Assembly (NCBI GenBank): GCA_964614415.1
Contig: CAZTLE010000070.1
Coordinates: 1-18,511, forward strand
Source: CAZTLE01 sp964614415
Lineage (GTDB): Bacteria > Bacteroidota > Bacteroidia > Flavobacteriales > Flavobacteriaceae
Reading direction: 5' to 3'
DNA: 18,511 nt
Below are positions 7,006 through 13,307 of the stretch, in pieces. The translations under genes and the position numbers were made by a program. The number at the start of each line of letters is the position of its first letter. Positions within the stretch are counted from its first letter, which is position 1. The notes under the pieces were generated by a model. It saw only the letters and a list, made by a program, of their open reading frames with translations, did not search any database and was not told where the DNA came from.

Positions 7006-7509
7006 TTATGTATGGATCAACTGATACAGTGCAATGGCCGTGGCCTGTACCACGTTCATGCTACTGTTATGGCCATACATTTCTATGTGGAAGGTGCTAT
7101 CCATTAGTGCCAGGATCTCTTCGGAAATTCCAGTTCGCTCGTTTCCAATGACGAGAACCGTAGGTACATCTGATTCATGAGTGTACTCTGAAAGCGGCAC
7201 GCTTTGAGAAGTAATTTCCAGTGCCACAAGTCGGTGCCCATCACGCTTGAACTGCTGCAGACGTTGTAGAACGTCCGGGGTGGTTTCATGGGGAACAACG
7301 ACTTCGGTTCCCCTGGCTGTTTTCCTTAGCCGCGATGAAGAAAGGTCGGGATCCGCATTCCCGAAAATGAGTTGCTGCACCCCTAATGCATAACAAAGCC
7401 GAAAGAGAGCACCGATATTTGCAGGTCCGGAAACACCGTCACAAATCAGCGTAATGGGGTGTTTTCTTTGAGAAAAAGGAGTAGAGGAATGGGAGTGCTG
7501 GAGGCTCAT
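7006..7509 (-). CDS. TrmH/SpoU-family RNA 2'-O-methyltransferase
   Basis: A 167-residue SPOUT-class enzyme that transfers a methyl group from SAM to a ribose 2'-OH of tRNA or rRNA. All three family motifs are present: motif 1 in GPANIGALFRLC, motif 2 in VLVIGNERTGI, and motif 3 in IEMYGHNSSMNVVQATAIAL, which forms the trefoil-knot cofactor site. There is no extra N-terminal RNA-binding domain, so the target nucleotide cannot be named. The ATG at 7509 overlaps the DUF4159 stop as TGATG (1 nt), indicating translational coupling; a TTG one codon upstream (7512) is the alternative. Confidence 0.92.
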   Translation of the reverse strand: MSLQHSHSSTPFSQRKHPITLICDGVSGPANIGALFRLCYALGVQQLIFGNADPDLSSSRLRKTARGTEVVVPHETTPDVLQRLQQFKRDGHRLVALEITSQSVPLSEYTHESDVPTVLVIGNERTGISEEILALMDSTFHIEMYGHNSSMNVVQATAIALYQLIHT

Positions 7510-8153
7510 CAATTTTCGAATGCATACTTCACAATATTGGCACCCATACGAAGCGCTTTGAGCCGCACTTCTTCAGGATCATTATGGATCTCCGGGTTTT
7601 CCCATCCGTCGCCCAAATCACTTTCGAAGGTGTAGAGTAGCACCAGTCGTCCCTCATGCATGATACCAAAGGCCTGAGGACGTCCCAGGTCATGCTCATG
7701 TATTTTAGGAAGGCCCTGCGGGAATTTAAAGTGATAATTGAAAATAGGATGATTGCCCGGAAGCTCGGCGAGCTCCTTGTTTGGAAATACTTTGGCAATC
7801 TCCTTACGCACATACGGATCCATACCGTAATTATCATCGATGTGAAGAAAACCGCCGCTCAACAGATAATTACGCAAGTTTTCAGCTTCTTCAGAAGTAA
7901 AAAAGACATTACCGTGTCCCGTCATGTGTACAAATGGATAATCGAAGAGATCCACACTTCCCGGAGCCACGGTTCCCGGCTTTTCTTTGATGGTAGTATC
8001 TATCTGATCGTTACAGAAGCGGATCAAGTTGGGCAGGGCCGTGGGGTTACTGTACCAGTCACCTCCACCGCCATACTGCAAAACCGCCACATCCTGGCCT
8101 TTTGCGAGCAAAACAGAACCGACTACGGCAACAATGAAAAGAAGCTGTTTCAT
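7509..8153 (-). CDS. DUF4159 domain-containing exported protein
   Basis: A 214-residue protein with a Sec signal peptide (MKQLLFIVAVVGSVLLAKG) and a DUF4159 domain over nearly the whole mature part. Features typical of the family are VLQYGGGGDWYSNP near the start, the FVHMTGHGNVFF segment, the GGFLHIDDNYG loop and ESDLGDGWENPE near the end. The fold is thought to resemble glutamine-amidotransferase-like or flavodoxin-like alpha/beta proteins; no reaction is established. It is translationally coupled to the trmH-like gene downstream and has its own -7 box immediately upstream. Confidence 0.92.
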   Translation of the reverse strand: MKQLLFIVAVVGSVLLAKGQDVAVLQYGGGGDWYSNPTALPNLIRFCNDQIDTTIKEKPGTVAPGSVDLFDYPFVHMTGHGNVFFTSEEAENLRNYLLSGGFLHIDDNYGMDPYVRKEIAKVFPNKELAELPGNHPIFNYHFKFPQGLPKIHEHDLGRPQAFGIMHEGRLVLLYTFESDLGDGWENPEIHNDPEEVRLKALRMGANIVKYAFEN

Positions 8154-8158
8154 TGTTT

Positions 8159-8166
8159 CAAAAGTA
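8159..8166 (-). promoter_or_regulatory. -7 promoter box (TACTTTTG) of the DUF4159 gene; predicted near-leaderless start
   Basis: Reads TACTTTTG on the minus strand, an exact TANNTTTG match ending 5 nt before the ATG at 8153, so the transcript would start at or beside the start codon. A TTTG lies 24 bp further upstream, longer than usual spacing. Confidence 0.45.
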
Positions 8167-8261
8167 GGGGATTCATAGAAAAGAAAGACTCAAATAAATC
8201 TTAAAAACGGCCTAATGGGTAAGGACCGGACTATTTAACGACTTATTTCAAAAATTATATC

Positions 8262-9020
8262 ATGAAAATACTTCTCCTCATAATTTCAATTCCGCTGATC
8301 ATAGTTTCCTATGCGCATCGCTCCAACACCGATGATGATGCAGTCGTACAACCTGTCGAAGCGGACTACCCGGGAACTGTTCTTGTTCAGTTATTTACAT
8401 CCCAGGGGTGTAGTAGTTGTCCGCCGGCAGATGTCCTGTTGGAGGAGGTAAAATCCCGTTATGACGATGTGTATGTTTTGTCCTATCACGTGGATTACTG
8501 GAACCGTTTGGGTTGGGCGGATCCATTCAGCAAAGCCGAATACACCGATCTGCAATATGAGTACGCGCGAAAGTTTCGATATGGTTCAGTATACACGCCG
8601 CAAGCGGTTATCGATGGAAAAGACCATTTCGTTGGCTCCAATAAGGCGAAAATGACACAACAACTGGGCAAGTTCTTATCGAAGGGAGATGAAAACAGGA
8701 TCGAGGTGTCCGGAATTGTTAAAAAAGAGTCGTCTCTGTCATTTGAATATGTCATTGAGGGAGAGACAGAGGGTAAGACTTTGAAAGCGGCCCTTGTTTT
8801 GGATGAGGAAACAACTTATGTTTCCCGGGGGGAGAACCGTAAAAGGACACTAACGAATAGCAACATAGTAATTCGCGAAAAAGAAGTCACTTTGAGCGGT
8901 TCCGGCAAAGGTAAATTAACACTCGATTTTCCCGAATCGGATGAGAATTCCCGTGAATATGAGGTAGTAGTCTTTCTTCAGGACTCAAATTTGAATATTT
9001 TGGCGGCTACCTCAAGTTGA
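8262..9020 (+). CDS. DUF1223 thioredoxin-fold exported protein
   Basis: A 252-residue protein with an N-terminal signal peptide (MKILLLIISIPLIIVSYA) and a DUF1223 thioredoxin-like domain. The redox motif CSSC is at residues 50-53 within LFTSQGCSSCPPAD, which is the family signature, and the TPQAVIDG segment (112-119) holds the cis-proline expected opposite the active site. The C-terminal ~100 residues are beta-rich. It probably acts as a periplasmic thiol protein; no substrate is known. Divergent from the DUF4159 gene and 131 bp upstream of the AraC-type gene on the same strand. Confidence 0.9.
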   Translation: MKILLLIISIPLIIVSYAHRSNTDDDAVVQPVEADYPGTVLVQLFTSQGCSSCPPADVLLEEVKSRYDDVYVLSYHVDYWNRLGWADPFSKAEYTDLQYEYARKFRYGSVYTPQAVIDGKDHFVGSNKAKMTQQLGKFLSKGDENRIEVSGIVKKESSLSFEYVIEGETEGKTLKAALVLDEETTYVSRGENRKRTLTNSNIVIREKEVTLSGSGKGKLTLDFPESDENSREYEVVVFLQDSNLNILAATSS

Positions 9021-9116
9021 ATTACATTTAGTTGAAAATCAAAGATATACGGGTGCTTTCTTAAGAGCTTAATGAAGTAAACTTTTATCGGTGAATACGC
9101 TCCGCTTTTATTTTAC

Positions 9117-9136
9117 TGAAAGTAATCGTACTTTCA
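9117..9136. promoter_or_regulatory. Inverted repeat upstream of the second AraC-type gene
   Basis: Arms TGAAAGTA and TACTTTCA (8 bp, perfect) around the spacer ATCG, ending 15 bp before the ATG at 9152. The position and symmetry fit an operator or a short RNA hairpin in the leader; no U-tract follows, so it is not a terminator of the DUF1223 gene. Binding protein unknown; AraC proteins usually prefer direct repeats. Confidence 0.4.
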
Positions 9137-9151
9137 ACTTAAATTAGAAGT

Positions 9152-10581
9152 ATGCACACCAACCGTCGATACCAACTGATCCTGGTCCTCCTATTGGCCT
9201 GTTTTTCATTTGTTGGTTCAGTGCATGCGACGAGCTCTCCGATAAATCCTTACCAATTAAAACAAGTTGACTCTGTTTTGATGTTTCGGGACCTGGCTTT
9301 TCAGGCGGCCAAAGATCAGGATGCGGAGACCGCAGCCTTCTATATCGAAAAATATATCGAGAAAACTTTGGACCTTTCGTTCGTTGAACACAGTTCCTTC
9401 TCGTACATAAAACGAACCGATACCTATAAAGGACTTCAGGAAAAGTATTTGCCGAATCTGCAGTGGCCTGCCATATTCTACATTTATGCGGGTCTCATAG
9501 GCTTCTTTGTTGTGATTATGTTCATCCTGAGAAAGAAAAAGGACAGGATTGCCAACGTATTATTAAGCCTCTTTGTGTTTATACACTCATTCTTCATAAT
9601 TCATGTGGGACTGCACTCCATGAATTACAGTTTGTACGCACCACATACCCAGTCCATGTCTACCGTATTTTCGTTCCTGTATGGCTCGCTGTTGTACTTC
9701 TATTTTAAACGCATTAAAACCGGATACACGTTCAAATGGATCGATATTCTGCATCTTGTTCCTACATTGGTCCTGATCGCCGTGCATATTCCGATCTATA
9801 TACTCCCGGAAGAAGAAAAACTGAAGATCATGTTGGGCGTGGGAGCGTATCGAACCAATCCGTATGGTAATGAGATTGCCATTGGAAAGACACTNNNNNN
9901 NNNNNNNNNNNNNNACTTCTGGTATATGGCTTCTTTACCGTCATGCTCTTCCTGAAGTCGCGCAAACCCAGCGCTTCGGATGATTACAAGCCCATATATA
10001 TATGGCAGCGAAATATTGTTTTTCTGAATGTGGCTTACACCGTGTTCTATGCGTTTTATGCGAGTCTTTTGGTTCGCGAAATATTCACAGGGTTTATGTT
10101 CCATTTTCAACTCATTCTCATGTCGAGCATCGTGCTATACATTGCGTATACTTCGTATGTGAGGCCCAGAGTATTGCTCGGGTATCAATTGGAAGCTTCT
10201 TTTCTTAAGTATAAGAATTCCGGGCTCACGCCTTCCTATTCGGTCGAATTAAAGGAAAGTGTGATCAAGTTGCTGGAAGAAGAACGCATATACCGCGATA
10301 ACTCGATCAGCCTAGACAGCCTGGCGGAAAGACTTGGAACCACGCGACATAGTGCCTCTCAGGTGATCAATGAGCATTTTAACTTTAATTTCTTCGAGCT
10401 GATAAATTACTATCGCATCCAGGAGGCCATGGAGATACTAAAAGAAGACAAATTGCGCGAGAAGAACATTATCGATGTCGCGTACGAGGTTGGATTCAAT
10501 AACAAGGTTACCTTCAACAAGTCTTTCAAGAAGATCAACTCGATTACACCTTCTCAATACGTCAAAACCGTACTTAACTAG
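9152..10581 (+). CDS. Membrane-bound AraC-family regulator with periplasmic N-terminus, broken by an assembly gap
   Basis: One gene whose reading is interrupted by 20 N at 9895-9914. The left part (from ATG 9152) has a signal peptide (ending near VHA, residue 26), a periplasmic helical stretch of about 80 residues and four hydrophobic helices. The right part, in another frame, resumes with LLVYGFFTVMLFLKSRK from 9916, continues with two more helices and ends with an AraC/XylS domain: LAERLGTTRHSASQVINEHF, then VAYEVGFNNKVTFNKSFKK and ITPSQYVK. The frames join if the true gap is a multiple of three. The helix cut by the gap continues sensibly across it, so this is an assembly artefact and not a frameshift mutation. 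Its TAG shares the CTAG tetranucleotide with the convergent rsmE stop. Same architecture as the regulator at 1306-2463, plus an extra periplasmic region. Confidence 0.85.
9895..9914. other. Assembly gap (20 N) inside the AraC-type gene
   Basis: Twenty unresolved bases. The codon before the gap is CTN (Leu) and the first whole codon after it starts at 9916, so the real length should be 0 modulo 3, not 20. Confidence 0.95.
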
Positions 10582-11294
10582 TCTGGTTCGTTGATAAAAG
10601 CAACACTGTGACAAGCGGCAATAGCCGCGGTTTCCGTTCGTAACCTGCTCGACCCCAGGGATACGGCTTCAAAGCCATTTTGAGTCGCCAAATTAACTTC
10701 TCCGGGTGAAAAATCCCCTTCCGGGCCAATTAGGATAAGTACATCTTTTTTTGGAGCCAGCACCGACTTTAAGGAACTACGTTCCGTATCATAACAGTGG
10801 GCAATGCAGGCAATGTCAAAAGAAGCGGGAGTATTCGCCAGGAAGGATTCAAAGCTAACTGCTGGATTGAGTTTTGGAAGAAAAGCCTTTAGAGATTGTT
10901 TCATGGCGCTTAGCAATATCTTTTCATAGCGCTCGGGCTTTATCACCTTTCGTTCGCTATGCGCGCAGATAATAGGTGTGATCTCCGTCGCGCCGATCTC
11001 GGTAGCCTTTTCAAGAAACCACTCATAGCGATCGTTGAGTTTGGTGGGTGCCACGGCCATGTGCAAGGAATAAGGCAACCCGGGTTGGTAGTGCACCCCT
11101 TCAATAGTGGCCACGCATCGCTTGGGATCGGTAGTCAGTAACCGGGCTTCAAAAATGGCTCCGTTGCCATTGGTAATGCGAACGAGGTCTCCCGGCTGTT
11201 TTCTAAGAACCTTCGCCATATGACGACTTTCCTCCCTGGTAAAAACAGTTTCAGTGAGGTCTTCGGAAATATCGGGATTGTAAAATAATTGCAT
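10578..11294 (-). CDS. rsmE: 16S rRNA (uracil-1498-N3)-methyltransferase RsmE
   Basis: A 238-residue SPOUT methyltransferase that methylates U1498 of 16S rRNA in the 30S subunit. It has the N-terminal PUA-like domain (about 1-70, with ESRHMAKVLRKQPGD) and the C-terminal knotted domain with EKATEIGATEI (95-105), AHSERKV (111-117), GPEGDFSPGEV (190-200) and LGSSRLRTETAA (213-224). Full length. Last gene of the probable tsaD-M23-rsmE run, 39 bp after the peptidase gene. A TACCTTTA box right after the peptidase stop (11326-11333, minus) could give it its own promoter. Its stop codon overlaps the stop of the convergent AraC gene. Confidence 0.95.
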   Translation of the reverse strand: MQLFYNPDISEDLTETVFTREESRHMAKVLRKQPGDLVRITNGNGAIFEARLLTTDPKRCVATIEGVHYQPGLPYSLHMAVAPTKLNDRYEWFLEKATEIGATEITPIICAHSERKVIKPERYEKILLSAMKQSLKAFLPKLNPAVSFESFLANTPASFDIACIAHCYDTERSSLKSVLAPKKDVLILIGPEGDFSPGEVNLATQNGFEAVSLGSSRLRTETAAIAACHSVAFINEPD

Positions 11295-11333
11295 CTGAGC
11301 AGATCAGCATTGCGATTGCATGCCATAAAGGTA

Positions 11334-12140
11334 TTATTTCTTCCGCTTATATTTCTTCCCTTTGCGAATTCCCTGTTCTTCATACCCTTCGAACACTATG
11401 GGAACCGAGACATCCCGCGCCTCGCGAACGACGAAATGGAGGTGAGGGGTAGTGGTAAAGCCCGTATACCCCGAAATCCCGATCGGTTGCCCGCGCTCAA
11501 GACGATCTCCGGGTTGTACGAAAACCCCTTTGTAGTCGAGGTGCACATAGGAAGCCAGAGTGCCGTCGTTGTGCAAGACCGTAATCATATTGGCTTTATC
11601 TATAAACTTGCGACCTCCGCGCTCCGTGTAGGAGTCCCGGATTCGAACTACAATACCTTCACGGGCAGCACAAATTGTATCGCCCACCTGGGTATTGAAA
11701 TCCACAGCGTAATAAGAACGTTTGGAGTCGTGTGAAAAAGAACCGCCGAACCCTTGTATCACTTTGAATTTCCGGCCTTTCGAAAAGGGCAATGAGTATC
11801 TGTAATCTTTGTCATGTTTGGCGGTATTCGGATCCCCGATCTTTCCGCCAAAAGTGAAATAGTGCGAAAGGGGTACGGCCGACGTATCCTTCACAATGTT
11901 TACCGGAATTTTTAAAATGTCGGTCACCGTATCTCTGGACGCAATGATAAAACGTTCTTTCAATACGATATTATCTGCTACGGAATCCTGTATGGTAAGA
12001 ATGATCTCCGCCGGCGCATAGAGGTTGTTGATGAGATCTATGTACACCGAATCGCGATCAATTCGTTTGGAAAAAGACATGTCCTGTTGCGCCTGAACGG
12101 CTGTAGATACCAGAAAGAAAATCGTAAGTAATTGTTTCAT
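11334..12140 (-). CDS. M23-family metallopeptidase, exported
   Basis: A 268-residue protein with a Sec signal (MKQLLTIFFLVSTAVQAQQ), an N-terminal beta-rich region of about 110 residues and a lysostaphin-type M23 endopeptidase domain. Zinc ligands and catalytic residues can be placed: His137 and Asp147 (SHDSKRSYYAVDF), His200 (SYVHLDY), and the HxH pair His233/His235 (TPHLHFVV). It should cleave peptidoglycan cross-bridges or stem peptides in the periplasm. The frame is open for another 37 codons upstream, but those run into tsaD and lack a signal; the ATG at 12140 with the signal peptide is the better start, leaving 40 bp to tsaD. The spacing of His137 and Asp147 (ten residues) is longer than in lysostaphin. 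Confidence 0.9.
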   Translation of the reverse strand: MKQLLTIFFLVSTAVQAQQDMSFSKRIDRDSVYIDLINNLYAPAEIILTIQDSVADNIVLKERFIIASRDTVTDILKIPVNIVKDTSAVPLSHYFTFGGKIGDPNTAKHDKDYRYSLPFSKGRKFKVIQGFGGSFSHDSKRSYYAVDFNTQVGDTICAAREGIVVRIRDSYTERGGRKFIDKANMITVLHNDGTLASYVHLDYKGVFVQPGDRLERGQPIGISGYTGFTTTPHLHFVVREARDVSVPIVFEGYEEQGIRKGKKYKRKK

Positions 12141-12180
12141 ACACATCAAGGATGGAGACACTGAGCCGAATGTTACACTG

Positions 12181-13203
12181 CTAAAAATCAATTCTCGCTT
12201 TTGCTGTGATACGGGTATCTGTCTCGTATCCCGATTTGTATCGCAATTCACCTACAATTGCTATCATAGCAGCATTGTCGGTACAATATTCGAACCTTGG
12301 AATGTGTGTGGTCCAACCCAGCTCTTTTTCGGCTTGCTTCAACGCTGCACGAATTCCGGAATTGGCAGAAACACCACCGCCAATGGCAATTTCGCGAATA
12401 CCTGTTTCCGCAACTGCATTCTTCAGCTTATCCATGAGATAATCTACTATGGTGTGTTGAATACTGGCACAGATATCATGAAGATTGGATTCGATGAAAT
12501 TAGGATCTGCCTTCACCTTTTTTTCGATGAAGTACAAAATAGCAGTCTTCAATCCGCTAAAACTGAAATCCAAAGGCCCGACCCTGGGTTTGGTAAAGGG
12601 GTAAGCGAGTGGGTTTCCCTGTTGGGCGTATTTGTCGACCAAAGGACCACCGGGATAGGGTAAGCCCAATATTTTGGCTGCTTTGTCAAACGCCTCTCCA
12701 ACGGCATCGTCGATGGTCTCACCTATGATCTCCATATCGAAATAATCCCTTACCAGAACTATCTGAGTATGACCCCCGCTAATCGTTAGGGCGATAAACG
12801 GAAACCGCGGTTTGGACTGGCCTTCAGCCTCAATAAAATGCGCCAGTATGTGCGCCTGCATGTGATTCACATCGATCAGCGGAATGCCCAATCCCATAGA
12901 CAGTGATTTGGAAAACGAAGTCCCTACGAGTAAGGATCCCATAAGTCCGGGGCCGCGCGTAAAGGCTATGGCGCTTAAGTCTTTTTTATCGATATTTGCC
13001 TTGCGTAACGCTTGGTGGACGACAGGAACTATATTTTGCTGATGGGCACGGGAGGCTAATTCGGGCACAACGCCCCCATATTCCTCATGAATTTTTTGGG
13101 TAGCAACAACATTGGATAGTACGACTCCGTTGTTAATCACAGCGGCCGCGGTGTCGTCGCAAGACGACTCTATACCTAGGATAAAGCAATTTTTTGGGCT
13201 CAA
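12181..13203 (-). CDS. tsaD: tRNA N6-adenosine threonylcarbamoyltransferase TsaD
   Basis: The Kae1/Gcp/TsaD ASKHA-fold enzyme that, with TsaB and TsaE, transfers threonylcarbamoyl to A37 of ANN-decoding tRNAs. Seen are the phosphate-binding ILGIESSCDDT at the N-terminus, the metal-binding HxxxH in NHMQAH, the ISGGHTQIV loop, FSFSGLKTA, GGGVSANSGIR and the C-terminal CTDNAAMIA with its metal-binding Asp. The frame has no ATG near the N-terminus: candidates are TTG 13233, GTG 13218 and TTG 13203. TTG 13233 lies inside a perfect -7 box and is improbable; TTG 13203 gives 340 residues starting MSPKNCFILGIESS, the usual TsaD length. GTG 13218 (345 residues) is the alternative. First gene of the run with the M23 peptidase and rsmE; divergent from tamB. 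Confidence 0.93.
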   Translation of the reverse strand: MSPKNCFILGIESSCDDTAAAVINNGVVLSNVVATQKIHEEYGGVVPELASRAHQQNIVPVVHQALRKANIDKKDLSAIAFTRGPGLMGSLLVGTSFSKSLSMGLGIPLIDVNHMQAHILAHFIEAEGQSKPRFPFIALTISGGHTQIVLVRDYFDMEIIGETIDDAVGEAFDKAAKILGLPYPGGPLVDKYAQQGNPLAYPFTKPRVGPLDFSFSGLKTAILYFIEKKVKADPNFIESNLHDICASIQHTIVDYLMDKLKNAVAETGIREIAIGGGVSANSGIRAALKQAEKELGWTTHIPRFEYCTDNAAMIAIVGELRYKSGYETDTRITAKARIDF

Positions 13204-13230
13204 AATAAAAACAGGCACATTTATTGGTTG

Positions 13231-13259
13231 CAAAAGTAAAATTTTAAAGGCGTATCAAA
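13231..13259 (-). promoter_or_regulatory. Promoter of tsaD (TTTG-N17-TACTTTTG)
   Basis: On the minus strand TTTG (13259-13256) and TACTTTTG (13238-13231) are 17 bp apart, fitting the Bacteroidota -33/-7 pattern with an exact -7 box. Transcription would start near 13226, excluding the TTG at 13233 as tsaD start. The -33 element lies in DNA that probably also encodes the first residues of TamB on the other strand. Confidence 0.55.
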
Positions 13260-13307
13260 AAACTTCGGAAAATACTAATTCGGACCTTCGTAGCTATTGT
13301 TGCGCTT

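Noticed and set aside
7656..8204. Plus-strand open frame of 182 codons opposite the DUF4159 gene
   Set aside because: It is antisense to a well-recognised protein, with no motif and no promoter of its own.
9152..10581. Pseudogene by frameshift in the second AraC-type gene
   Set aside because: The frame change coincides exactly with 20 N and the protein sequence resumes sensibly on the far side, so an assembly gap explains it.
11289..11735. Plus-strand open frame of 148 codons opposite the M23 peptidase
   Set aside because: It mirrors the peptidase coding frame and has no protein-family features.
12141..12251. 37-codon N-terminal extension of the M23 peptidase
   Set aside because: It overlaps the tsaD 3' end and would bury the clear Sec signal peptide that begins at the ATG at 12140.
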